Source of the DNA: Nostoc sp. ATCC 53789
GTDB lineage: Bacteria > Cyanobacteriota > Cyanobacteriia > Cyanobacteriales > Nostocaceae
Assembly (NCBI RefSeq): GCF_009873495.1
Contig: NZ_CP046703.1
Location: 4,568,501 to 4,632,500 of the forward strand
Length of the DNA stretch: 64,000 bases
Direction of reading: 5' to 3'
The position numbers and the translations under genes were made by a program. Within the stretch, counting starts at the first letter, position 1, and every line of letters starts with the position of its first letter. This document shows positions 25,253-33,999 of the stretch, one piece after another. The notes below the pieces were generated by a model that had not been told where the DNA came from, searched no databases, and worked only from the letters and a program-made list of their open reading frames with translations.

Positions 25253-28000
25253 TTAACTACTACGTAAAGTAGCCACTAACTGACGTGCAAATGCAGAAAT
25301 TGCTTCATATTTATTGTTGTGGAGTTGCATCATTTTACTCCGGGCAGTTTGTTCAGAGGGGTTATTAGCAACTGCTGCCAATTGTTCATAACCTGGATAA
25401 TAACGACAGAATGTATAAATACCGTTATCATCTAATAGCCATTGGCTATAGACACCTTCTTTGCGGGGAAAAAAGCTTTCTGAAGCATTACGAGAAATAA
25501 TGTTGCGAGGATATTTTAAGATATCTGCAAAACTATCCACTGCAACTGGCTGAATCCGGCCAATCAATCGTGTTGTCAAGTTTTGCAAAATTTTAGATGC
25601 AGCTTTAGATTTGGCAATGGTATCAGGATCTTGTCCCGATAAGATGACTCTGATACCGGCTTTAGCACCGTTCGCACAAATTCTGCCAACTAAGTCAGAG
25701 ATTTGCTCGAATTCAAATAAAATTGGTGCTTCGTCAATAAAGAATATAGAAGCTGGACTACTTAATGCGCGTCGTAATGCTGCTGAATATGCACTCAAGG
25801 ATAGTACGGCTGCATCTTCACTATCTGATAAGTTTCTGAGAGCAAAAACTAACAGTTGTGCATCAGTAGGAAAGCTAGATGGTGCAGAAATAGCTTGTCC
25901 CACCCGACTAGAGAGCCAAAATCGCAAGCGTAACTGAATTTGACTCAGAGCGTCTTCTACTCTGCCACTTAAAGAATCTAGCTGCAAGTATTCTGGTGAG
26001 CAAAAATAGAGAAAATCTTTCAAGGTAGGGGTTTTCTGCCAAGCCAGAGTGCCGAATCCTCCCATCATCGCCTGTCGATATCGCTCTTTGATGCCCTCAT
26101 CTGTAAAGAAGGCTTCTAAAGCTAGGTTGAGCAGCGATCGCACTGTTTGCGATAAAATTTGACTTTCAGTGGAAGATCCTAAAACCATTGTCATTAAAGC
26201 TGATTCTAGGAAGGCGGTATAATCGTTAAAGCGATCGCGCTGTTGTTCTGGTTCTAGCGATCGCAAATCTGGCTGTTCAAATAAGTTATTTGATTGTTTG
26301 GAGATATCAAAATAGGCTCCATTCCCCTCCATAAACTCTGTATAGTCTGTGAAAGTTGATGTGCCATCAGGTTTAGGGAAATCTAACGCCACTACAGGAA
26401 TGCCATGCGCCAAAGCTTGAGTTAAAATCCCTGATACTAATACAGATTTACCAGCACGAGTTGTCGCAAACAAAGCTAAATTTTTGTGTTGATTAAACAA
26501 ATCTAAATGTACGGGTGTTCCACCTTCTTCGGCAATCAATTCAAAGCCTTCTTTGTCACCCCGTTTAGTTAAAACTAAAGGCATTAATCCGGGAACTTCA
26601 CTGGTTAAATATAGCTGACGACGGTTAAAGGGTGTTGCTAATAAACCTTCCCAAACTATCGGTAGAGTTTGCAGCCAAATTTTCCAGGCATATTCAGTTT
26701 CCCTAATTACCCTTGCTGGACGTTGAAAACAGTTTTCAATATACCTTGTTGCCTCATCTAATTTTTCAACAGTTGGACGATGTACCAAAATAGCGATACT
26801 CGTATAAATCGGAACTGCACCTTCAAATAATTGTTCTTGCGCCGCTACCGATTTCTTCAGCTTCAATTGAGCGTTTACATCAATGGTTTTACTTTTTTCT
26901 TGAGCCATGATTGTCGTCATGTTTGACTGCTTCAGGACTCGTTGCAAAGTCGTTTTTACCATTGCTGGATTTGCGGCAGTCAACTCACAAAAAATCTCTG
27001 TATCTACTACTCGTTCTCTAGCCAACAGTTCCCATAAATATCGCAGTTGGGAAGATTTATTTGGCCAACCTCCGGGTTTTTCGAGAAATGACAGTGCGCC
27101 AATATAACGATTGTTAACATTAACCCAACGGCGATCGGCACAAGGTACGCTAGACTCCATCAGCAAAGTTGTGCCGTGGATATTGTCTATCAGCAATTTA
27201 GTACTAGCTAAATCTGAATTAGCTTGCTCATGCAGTCCTTGTTCATCTAATGTCATCAACTGAGGAATCTCTATTGCCTCTGTATCATTAAACCTTTTCC
27301 AGACCTCTTTCCAGAGTTCATCTGCTGTCAAAGGTTTGATATCCAATCCCATTTGATTAGATAAAATCTGTTCCCAACGCAGAAAACCCTGCTTGTAAGC
27401 ATTTGTGATTAGGGTTTCGATGCGTTGATTTTCTACTTCTGAGAGTTCACCTTTGAATTTCAACCACCATGATTCAGCTTTGATTAAAAGCTTCTCTATC
27501 CAATCATCTGCATGTTGTGAGTTAGATTCAATGGTGTAAGTGACATAAATCCGCAAAAATTTTGGCTTTCTAACACCAGAAACAGTCAGTTCTTTGACTC
27601 TGGCTCTTTCTGCCATCAACAAGTATTTGATATCTCGTGATGGCGCATTTTTGATTAGTGATGCTAATTCTTTTTGGCGATCTTTGTCGGAACTAAAAGA
27701 TCCCAAATGCAGCGTCATTCTTTCACCGCTAGGGATATCTTTTAATCCAGCTTCAATGTTATTAAAAAGTGTATCGATTTGTTCGGGTCTTAAAGTAGTA
27801 TGAATTCCCTTACAGTCAAAACCAAAAACAAAGCAAAACCGATCTTTTTGAGTGCCTTTTGCCAAAAGGTACGCGCCAATATCGCGTCCATTCAAGGCGA
27901 CACGTAGCATTGTCGCCAAGTGTAAGGCATCTTCAAATGGTGTTAATCTACTTTCGTTTCCGGCTATGCCGACGCTTTGTTTTCCGATTTTTTGCTTCAT
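25253..28000 (-). CDS. VirB4-like secretion ATPase
   Basis: A 915-residue ATPase. Walker A is at about 512-519 (FATTRAGKSVLVSG). Walker B is at about 752-758 (SIFFIDEAPILFE). A RecA-type sensor segment VILSGQDPD lies at about 785. The N-terminal 450 residues match the VirB4 N-domain layout. VirB4 energises pilus assembly and substrate transfer. ATG 28000 is preferred to the longer frame; it lies inside the end of the upstream gene, giving a 53-bp overlap. This is the best-supported member of the cluster. Confidence 0.82.
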   Translation of the reverse strand: MKQKIGKQSVGIAGNESRLTPFEDALHLATMLRVALNGRDIGAYLLAKGTQKDRFCFVFGFDCKGIHTTLRPEQIDTLFNNIEAGLKDIPSGERMTLHLGSFSSDKDRQKELASLIKNAPSRDIKYLLMAERARVKELTVSGVRKPKFLRIYVTYTIESNSQHADDWIEKLLIKAESWWLKFKGELSEVENQRIETLITNAYKQGFLRWEQILSNQMGLDIKPLTADELWKEVWKRFNDTEAIEIPQLMTLDEQGLHEQANSDLASTKLLIDNIHGTTLLMESSVPCADRRWVNVNNRYIGALSFLEKPGGWPNKSSQLRYLWELLARERVVDTEIFCELTAANPAMVKTTLQRVLKQSNMTTIMAQEKSKTIDVNAQLKLKKSVAAQEQLFEGAVPIYTSIAILVHRPTVEKLDEATRYIENCFQRPARVIRETEYAWKIWLQTLPIVWEGLLATPFNRRQLYLTSEVPGLMPLVLTKRGDKEGFELIAEEGGTPVHLDLFNQHKNLALFATTRAGKSVLVSGILTQALAHGIPVVALDFPKPDGTSTFTDYTEFMEGNGAYFDISKQSNNLFEQPDLRSLEPEQQRDRFNDYTAFLESALMTMVLGSSTESQILSQTVRSLLNLALEAFFTDEGIKERYRQAMMGGFGTLAWQKTPTLKDFLYFCSPEYLQLDSLSGRVEDALSQIQLRLRFWLSSRVGQAISAPSSFPTDAQLLVFALRNLSDSEDAAVLSLSAYSAALRRALSSPASIFFIDEAPILFEFEQISDLVGRICANGAKAGIRVILSGQDPDTIAKSKAASKILQNLTTRLIGRIQPVAVDSFADILKYPRNIISRNASESFFPRKEGVYSQWLLDDNGIYTFCRYYPGYEQLAAVANNPSEQTARSKMMQLHNNKYEAISAFARQLVATLRSS

Positions 28001-28325
28001 GGTTAACTTCCAGTAAGCTTTGATAACGAGCAAAGCCTCTTGTCCAAGCGGGAACGCCAATAAATTTACTTAAAAAACTCCAACTCCTACCACCAGTTAA
28101 GATCCACCAGGTTCCTATTCCCCAACCAGTCATTAGTACTGTCCACAACCATTTTTGAAACTCTTCTTGGAAAAGACCCCCAAAAATTCCATTGATAATA
28201 AAGTAGGAGGCTAAGGCAATCACCGTCCAAGGAAGAATTTGATCGGCAGGGATGGGCCCTAGAGAAGGTTGGCTTCCCAGAACCTGATTAACTGGACGAA
28301 ATTCTTGTTCCCGCTCTTGAGACAT
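27948..28325 (-). CDS. Small membrane protein in virB3 position
   Basis: A 125-residue protein with two adjacent spans (PWTVIALASYFIINGIFGGL and WLWTVLMTGWGIGTWWIL) and a very basic tail (NRKTKRRHSRKRK). Size, two-span hairpin and place directly before the VirB4-like ATPase match VirB3/TrbD. The gene for the ATPase starts 53 bp before this one ends. The upstream gene ends 14 bp before it. Confidence 0.58.
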   Translation of the reverse strand: MSQEREQEFRPVNQVLGSQPSLGPIPADQILPWTVIALASYFIINGIFGGLFQEEFQKWLWTVLMTGWGIGTWWILTGGRSWSFLSKFIGVPAWTRGFARYQSLLEVNHEAKNRKTKRRHSRKRK

Positions 28326-28339
28326 TTGAAATATCTGAA

Positions 28340-28960
28340 TTATTTACTGCTATCGCCAATTACAAAGCGTGTGAGTACATCAGCAATAGTAACAGCAACA
28401 ACGACTAATAGGGGAGTTCTGGCTATGCTTTGCCAATCTTCATCTTTACGCACTGCGTTGATCACACCAACCAGGGAGATTGCAATATATAGTAAGTAAA
28501 TCGCCCGCAACACATTAAATATCAAACTTACAGCTGTGTTGCTACCACCACTATTGGTTGTTGAACCATCACTTAAGGTTTTTTTGAAAAACTTTTCAGC
28601 TTCCCCGAAAAACTGTGCTTGTGCGGGGCCGGCAAAACAGTCTAACCAATAAAAACTCAGGATGACGGCTGCTGCTAGAATTTGCAATAATATTAGCGAT
28701 CGCTTTGGTAAATTTACCTGCTGCCCAATTTGCTGGGTGATGACTGCAATTAAACTACCAACGAGTAAACAAAAGAGCAGGATAGGACTTTTTAGACTGA
28801 TAACGCTTATAAGTACAGCACAAGCAATCAAAAAAGGAACAGATTCCACCAAAATAATCAAGCTGGATTCCAGTCCCAGTCTTAACTTATGAGATCCTTT
28901 GACTGCGCTACCAGTTAAAGCTTTGAAAAAGTTTCTCTTGTGAGAACTTTGTCTAGACAT
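28340..28960 (-). CDS. VirB2/TrbC pilin-like protein with a long leader
   Basis: A 206-residue protein. The first 110 residues hold several hydrophobic spans. A signal-peptidase-like site (FAGPAQAQFFGE) follows at about 113. After this come about 90 residues with two spans (NVLRAIYLLYIAISLVGVIN and ARTPLLVVVAVTIADVLTRF) joined by a short charged loop, the layout of a VirB2/TrbC pilin. The leader is much longer than in typical pilins. It is the first gene of the minus-strand cluster. Confidence 0.52.
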   Translation of the reverse strand: MSRQSSHKRNFFKALTGSAVKGSHKLRLGLESSLIILVESVPFLIACAVLISVISLKSPILLFCLLVGSLIAVITQQIGQQVNLPKRSLILLQILAAAVILSFYWLDCFAGPAQAQFFGEAEKFFKKTLSDGSTTNSGGSNTAVSLIFNVLRAIYLLYIAISLVGVINAVRKDEDWQSIARTPLLVVVAVTIADVLTRFVIGDSSK

Positions 28961-29539
28961 TTGCTAATTTTCCTATGGTGTACTTGAGTGTTGGTTGTCT
29001 AAAATTTTACGCTTACTTAGAACTTAACATGATTGAACATTCATTTGTAATAAAATTATGAAGTTCGTAGTAAAGTCTTACATTATATACAAACTATTAT
29101 TAATTTAAATTAATAAAATATTAATTTTAGTTTAATAAGGTAAGTATGCGTGGTTTGAGAAACTAGGTTTCAAGCTTTAAACCATAACTGCCATAGTTCT
29201 CCTAAACTCTTTCTATCTCAGTGCTTTTGCCTCAATTAGAAGCTGGGGAATTCAGTAGAAACGCGAGCCAATACTTGAACGCGTAGTTACAAGTTCTATA
29301 GAAAACATTTTATTCCTCCAAGTAACCGTTTTGTGAGGTGTTATCTTTTTCTTGTATAGTACAATCTACGACATACTTGTTACAAGTTGAGTAAGTTTGC
29401 AACGTAGTGGCTACAGTATCCCACTGGTAAAAGATGGAAATACTTTTGCAGATTATGTTATACCACTAATTTTCTCAGCTATTGCCAACCCACTCAATGG
29501 GTTCAGTAACAGTCCTGTAAATAATTTATTCGGATTCTT

Positions 29540-29747
29540 AGAGGTTGTTTGAAAAGTGTTTCGCTCTGACTTTAGGCACTTTAGATCCCCCCTAACCCCC
29601 CTTAAAAAAGGGGGAACCGGAATCAAAGTCCCCCTTTTGAAGGAGAGCCACTGCGGTCTTGGGGTCTCCCCAAGTAGAGCAAGTGGCGTGGATTTGGGGG
29701 GATCTAAAATTTTTGATACCGACAAGAGGACTTTTCAAACATCCTCT
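29540..29747. mobile_element. MITE-like element with long terminal inverted repeats
   Basis: A non-coding element of about 208 bp. Its ends are agaggttgtttgaaaagt (left) and, inverted on the right, agaggatgtttgaaaagt. The inner part of each arm, tttagatccccc / gggggatctaaa, also pairs, so the imperfect arms are about 50 bp. The centre has cccccttaaaaaaggggg. There is no transposase, so it would move only with a helper. It lies about 580 bp upstream of the first secretion-like gene. Confidence 0.65.
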
Positions 29748-29879
29748 TTAGATGAGATGATGCGATCGCACTAACTATTCATCTTCTATGTCTTCAATTA
29801 TCTAAAAATCGGAATTGAATACAACTTAATGCTGTTGTTGACCTTGCATCTATGGGTCAGACATAGTTGAAAAAAGTTC

Positions 29880-30000
29880 AACCGTTAACTATGTTATGAT
29901 AAAATAGTTGAGAAATATTTTCGGTCATGTAACTGACTATGTAGACACCTCTCCGAATCTAAATCTCCACAAACTTTGCTTCTGGAGGTGTTTTTTGTCA
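29880..30000 (+). ncRNA. Possible small RNA ending in a terminator-like hairpin
   Basis: A promoter-like TATGATAAAAT sits at about 29895-29905. Further on, acacctc (about 29945) pairs with gaggtgt, which is followed by tttttt at about 29990. The transcript would be about 85-100 nt. No known RNA family was recognised. The stem is only seven pairs with a large loop, so this is weak. Confidence 0.25.
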
Positions 30001-30194
30001 GTTTATATTGCAAATTTATCATTTAAAGATGAGAGTCTTTAAGGATTGCAAAAATTGAAATTTTTAGTGAGTAGAACTGTATTGCAATACCTGGCCTGAA
30101 ACTAATACCTCTCACTTTCAAAAAATATGCTAAAAAGAACGGACAAGTTTAGTGTGTCACAAACCCAGAGAACATACGGATAGTACTTAAACTT

Positions 30195-30623
30195 ATGCCA
30201 ACGGATATAATTACCCGTCCTGAGTCACTCACAGAAGATTGTTTCTTTACTTACGCCCTTGGGACTGATTTGCACGATACTAATTCCACAGCCAAATATT
30301 TACGCAGAATCAGAAAAGAAGATAAACCTTATATCGATATAGCCGTTTCTCCCAGACCTGGCTATCGGTTTGAGGTTTGTCTTATCCCTGTTGAAGGGTT
30401 CGCTCAAGAAACAATCTTAACAAAAGATGGGTTTGCCAAAGCTTTAGCGATTATTTGTGCTGTATCTAACAAAGCTAGAAAGCGATTTCCTTCAGGAAAT
30501 GGACAAGAGATTGTCCGGTGTCAATTTAGCAATTTAGCTGATGCAGTCGCTGTAGCGAACAGATTGTCTGCATTACCCTCTGATATGTATGAAACTCTCG
30601 GCAAGCTACCAAATGCTTTGTGA
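30195..30623 (+). CDS. Conserved hypothetical protein
   Basis: A 142-residue soluble protein (TEDCFFTYALGTDLHDTNST, IDIAVSPRPGYRFEVCLIPV, FAKALAIICAVSNKARKR). It looks like a mixed alpha/beta fold with no signal peptide, membrane span or catalytic motif I recognise. It is separated by about 200 bp from the DUF3134 gene on the same strand. Function unknown. Confidence 0.6.
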   Translation: MPTDIITRPESLTEDCFFTYALGTDLHDTNSTAKYLRRIRKEDKPYIDIAVSPRPGYRFEVCLIPVEGFAQETILTKDGFAKALAIICAVSNKARKRFPSGNGQEIVRCQFSNLADAVAVANRLSALPSDMYETLGKLPNAL

Positions 30624-30826
30624 GATTGTGTCTGCTTTAAGATTTATGATTAAGGCGGACGCAAAGACATTTTAATGGTAAGTAAGTAGACGGACAAGAG
30701 AATAAAAAACTCAATAGTTCATATTTTATTTGTTCATAAAAGTCTTGCCTAACGAGCCTTTTAACCTTAAATGTACAATTTTTTTGTTTTTGTACAGCGA
30801 TCCATAATTCAAAGTGAGTCTTTTTT

Positions 30827-31060
30827 ATGCCTATCAGTCCTTTGCGTGAAGAACCTCGTAACCAACGAGCGCCTGTAATTCGTACAAGTAATGAATTTAT
30901 TCTTTTGGAATGGCTAAAGTCAACTGGTCGTCTAATCGAGCGTGAACATCAAGAATCTGAGTATCTAAATGAAGTAGAAGAAATTTCAGAAATGATCGAC
31001 CTTGATGATATCCCTTACGATCATGACGATGATGATGGTGATATGGATATAGAAGCGTAA
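30827..31060 (+). CDS. DUF3134 family protein
   Basis: A 77-residue cyanobacterial protein. The conserved start MPISPLREEPRNQRAPVI and middle LLEWLKSTGRLI define the family. The tail is strongly acidic (DDIPYDHDDDDGDMDIEA). No function known. It is followed by a hairpin shared with the convergent mltA gene. Confidence 0.78.
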   Translation: MPISPLREEPRNQRAPVIRTSNEFILLEWLKSTGRLIEREHQESEYLNEVEEISEMIDLDDIPYDHDDDDGDMDIEA

Positions 31061-31105
31061 TCCATAATTCGTAATTACCCCAAGCGTTTCATTAATGCCG
31101 AAAGG

Positions 31106-31146
31106 CTAAGAATCCCGGCTTTTTTTAGAGAAGTCGGGATTCTTAG
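31106..31146. terminator. Hairpin between convergent DUF3134 and mltA genes
   Basis: The 12-bp arms ctaagaatcccg and cgggattcttag enclose a 17-nt loop containing ttttttt. A nested gccg...cggc followed by the T run would serve as a plus-strand terminator for the DUF3134 gene. Confidence 0.6.
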
Positions 31147-31165
31147 TATGAAAATGCGAGTGGGT

Positions 31166-32458
31166 TTAATTCTTGGACTTGAGTAGTAAATAAAATAATT
31201 GTCCATTACTGACTGTCACACCTGCGCGATCGCCTGCTAATTTACCAGTACCTAAAAAATAATCTACCCTACCTGCACCTTTAATTGCGCCGCCAGTATC
31301 TTGGTCAAGAACATAGCGGCTAATGATACGCTCCTCCAGTTTTCCGGTAGGATTAGCGAAAGGAATAGAAGCGCGAATCAACGCTAAAGCACCAGGAGGC
31401 ATGAGAGATTTATCTGTAGCGATGGAACGCTCTGCTGTTAGGGGTACGTTGATCGAACCTTGAGCTGGTTCACCGTGATTTTCTTGAAAAAAAACAAAAC
31501 TGCGATCGCGCGGAATATAAATATTTAATTCTTGGGGATGCTTTTGAAAATAGTCGAGAATGATTGGCATAGTCATCCCTTCTAACGGTAATTTGCCATC
31601 ATTCGCTAATTCTCGCCCAATGCTTTTGTAGTTATAAGCATTATTACCAGCATAGCCGATTGTTGTCTGAGTCCCATCGGGAAGCTGAAGTCGTGCTGAA
31701 CCTTGAATTTGAGCTAAATAGGGTTCGAGGCGATCGCGAAACCAAAACAACTCTAATCCTCGTAATTTCCCTTTTGCGCCTTGTAAACCATCTGCTCCTT
31801 CTAACTCCTCTCGTGTCGGATGCGGCTTAGGCCAAGAGTTTAAATCAGGAGGTAATCGATAAACAGGATAGCGATATTCTGGAGTGGGGACGCGACTGGC
31901 TGCGTAAATCGGTTCATAATAGGCGGTGAATAAAACAGAACCTTGGTTATCTTTACCGACTGACTGGTAAAGAACAAATTCTCGCTCGATGGCTTGATGT
32001 AATTCTGTTGCAGAATTAGTTGTCAAGACGAGTTCGCGGAATCTTTTCAAGCTTTTGAAGACGCGATCGCGTGTAATTCCAGTTACCTGGTAGTTCTGAT
32101 AAGCAGTCGCAGCGTTAGCCGTTTGCAAGTATTGGAGACTCCGAGCGATCGCACTCAATAGCGCCTTTTTATCTGGTATTTCTCCATAGAGAAGTTCATC
32201 CAAGCAAGATGTATCACCTTGACAACAAGTAACTGGTAGCCTTTGGATTAATGGTGCTTTTTGCTTTTGTGGAAGTCCATTTTGGTTTTCATCAGTCAAG
32301 GAAACTGGTATATCCCACTTTTTCAACCGACATTCTGACGGACTGAGTTCTTGATGCGCCAAAGATTGAATCCGCACTAGAAAAATCGACAAAACCACAG
32401 GTAAGCCAATAGCGATAAATTTGCTAAACTTTCCTAACTCAGCAAGTGTCTTTTTCAT
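31166..32458 (-). CDS. mltA: Membrane-bound lytic murein transglycosylase A
   Basis: A 430-residue enzyme that cleaves peptidoglycan glycan strands to 1,6-anhydro products. An N-terminal hydrophobic anchor (FSKFIAIGLPVVLSIFLVRI) is followed by the MltA domain (VLFTAYYEPIYAASRVPTPE, LFWFRDRLEPYLAQIQGSAR) and a C-terminal 3D domain with its Asp residues (VLDQDTGGAIKGAGRVDYFL). The frame also opens at TTG 32461, but ATG 32458 is used. pcxA lies upstream on the same strand across an attccca repeat. Confidence 0.92.
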   Translation of the reverse strand: MKKTLAELGKFSKFIAIGLPVVLSIFLVRIQSLAHQELSPSECRLKKWDIPVSLTDENQNGLPQKQKAPLIQRLPVTCCQGDTSCLDELLYGEIPDKKALLSAIARSLQYLQTANAATAYQNYQVTGITRDRVFKSLKRFRELVLTTNSATELHQAIEREFVLYQSVGKDNQGSVLFTAYYEPIYAASRVPTPEYRYPVYRLPPDLNSWPKPHPTREELEGADGLQGAKGKLRGLELFWFRDRLEPYLAQIQGSARLQLPDGTQTTIGYAGNNAYNYKSIGRELANDGKLPLEGMTMPIILDYFQKHPQELNIYIPRDRSFVFFQENHGEPAQGSINVPLTAERSIATDKSLMPPGALALIRASIPFANPTGKLEERIISRYVLDQDTGGAIKGAGRVDYFLGTGKLAGDRAGVTVSNGQLFYLLLKSKN

Positions 32459-32518
32459 CAAAATTCAAAATTTTTGAGATTATCCCACTTCGCTCAAATT
32501 CAAAAACCAAATAATTTA

Positions 32519-32566
32519 GTTCCCAATTTCCAATTCCCAATTTTCAATTCCCAATTCCCAATCCCT
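32519..32566. repeat. attccca heptamer repeat between pcxA and mltA
   Basis: About six degenerate heptamers (caattcccaattttcaattc and similar). It reaches the pcxA stop codon at 32566. Confidence 0.75.
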
Positions 32567-33912
32567 TATTCATTCATATTACGATAAGTCGCAACTGCCG
32601 AAGGCGATATCCGGTTTAAATATCGGAATATCCAATATTTAAAAATGGTATCTAAAATCACTGGGAATGTAGCAATAAATAAGAAAATAAAATCTCGATT
32701 TGCTGGTAATCCCCAATGACGCGATACACCTTCTAGGAGTACTTCCCAACCATGAGGAGAGTGGAAACCTACAAATATATCAGTAAACAAAATGATGATA
32801 AATGCCTTGGCACTATCACTAAGTCCATAGACAATATTATCAAAGAAATCTTTGACTACAGCAATAGAAGACTTGCTAACAAGCAAAAGCCAGATAAAAG
32901 CACCAACCGAGAACATATCTGCAAAAACATTTTTGATCGCATTAGAGCTTTCGTGACGAAATTCTTCAGCAAGCTCTACAGCCTTGTCTGTCATTTTAGC
33001 TTCCATCTGTTCAGGCGAAAGTGGAGGAGCATTTATAATGAGATTTTCAAACTTGAGCTTTTCTTCAAATCTTTCTAATTTTTCAAGAGCTTCCTCTTCC
33101 ATTTCTGAGTTGATAAATATCTGCATCTGATCGCTACTTCTAAAATGCTCAACAGATGGCCCAACGACAAAAGCTTTTGCTATCTGATGCGTCAAAAGTG
33201 GTATGATAATTAATAGTAAAATAAACCTGATAGATATTATTGTTCTTCTTTGAGTTTGACGAAAATTCTGAATTACTTCTTTTTCAGAATTAGGATCTAA
33301 TTCAACTTGCAGACGAGTGATAGTACTTAAAATAGAACGGGGTAGAACGCCTGTGGTATCTACTTTACCCTTGGGTTTTTGTTTTTTATCCGAGTCCTGA
33401 GTTGGTATTTTGGGTGGTAACGTTGGAGTATTGACGGGCAGCAATTTATCATCAGATATGGCAGAGTTAATTGGTAGATTTGGAGGTTTGACTGCTAAAG
33501 CATTAGAAGTTATTTGATCGGAACTTATGGTGTATTTAGATATAACTTGATCGATAAAGTTTAGCTTTTCCAAAACCAAAGAAGGACTGGGATGTTCTAT
33601 ACCTGCTTTCTGAGCAGCTTTTTGATTCTCTTCATTTAGAAACCAACGGCTTGCTCTAAACTCTGTCAGCCGCATCTTAGCAATTTTTAAAAGCTTGTTG
33701 AGGTCTGACTCAAAATAATCCATCACGCTGTTACTATACGTGGCTGAACCAATGTCTATTTTATTACCACTGAAATGCTTATCTTCTATTTCCTTAATCT
33801 TTAATGCTGCATCGTAAGCTTCATGTAAAGAACGTTCAGGAGTCTGTAAGTACCATCGATAAGCAGCAAGTAAAAAAGAATAGATTTTTTGGCTAAAAAC
33901 AGAATTTTTCAT
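32566..33912 (-). CDS. pcxA: Proton extrusion protein PcxA (CemA family)
   Basis: A 448-residue membrane protein of the CemA/CotA family, involved in light-driven proton extrusion and inorganic carbon uptake at the plasma membrane. The N-terminus has the cyanobacterial PcxA part (YRWYLQTPERSLHEAYDAAL), then a variable linker rich in Pro and Lys. The C-terminal half has about four spans, including SIRFILLLIIIPLLTHQIAK and the late segment IFVGFHSPHGWEVLLEG. ATG 33912 is used instead of TTG 33921. Confidence 0.9.
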   Translation of the reverse strand: MKNSVFSQKIYSFLLAAYRWYLQTPERSLHEAYDAALKIKEIEDKHFSGNKIDIGSATYSNSVMDYFESDLNKLLKIAKMRLTEFRASRWFLNEENQKAAQKAGIEHPSPSLVLEKLNFIDQVISKYTISSDQITSNALAVKPPNLPINSAISDDKLLPVNTPTLPPKIPTQDSDKKQKPKGKVDTTGVLPRSILSTITRLQVELDPNSEKEVIQNFRQTQRRTIISIRFILLLIIIPLLTHQIAKAFVVGPSVEHFRSSDQMQIFINSEMEEEALEKLERFEEKLKFENLIINAPPLSPEQMEAKMTDKAVELAEEFRHESSNAIKNVFADMFSVGAFIWLLLVSKSSIAVVKDFFDNIVYGLSDSAKAFIIILFTDIFVGFHSPHGWEVLLEGVSRHWGLPANRDFIFLFIATFPVILDTIFKYWIFRYLNRISPSAVATYRNMNE

Positions 33913-33999
33913 TGGAAACAATCATCCAGCATTATTTGGTGATTCTTAACCTTAAGTTAACCCACGAGGTATATTAGCAAATCTACAAGGAGAAAGTTT

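Larger units (their letters stand above)
28961..30194. other. Long non-coding region upstream of the secretion-like cluster
   Basis: About 1.2 kb. The AT-rich stretch 29020-29150 should hold the cluster promoter. It also contains the MITE-like element (29540-29747) and a possible small RNA (29880-30000). Frames inside it lie in the repeat and are not supported. Confidence 0.5.

Noticed and set aside
29453-29725. Minus-strand 90-codon frame upstream of the VirB-like cluster
   Set aside because: Mostly lies within the MITE-like inverted-repeat element.
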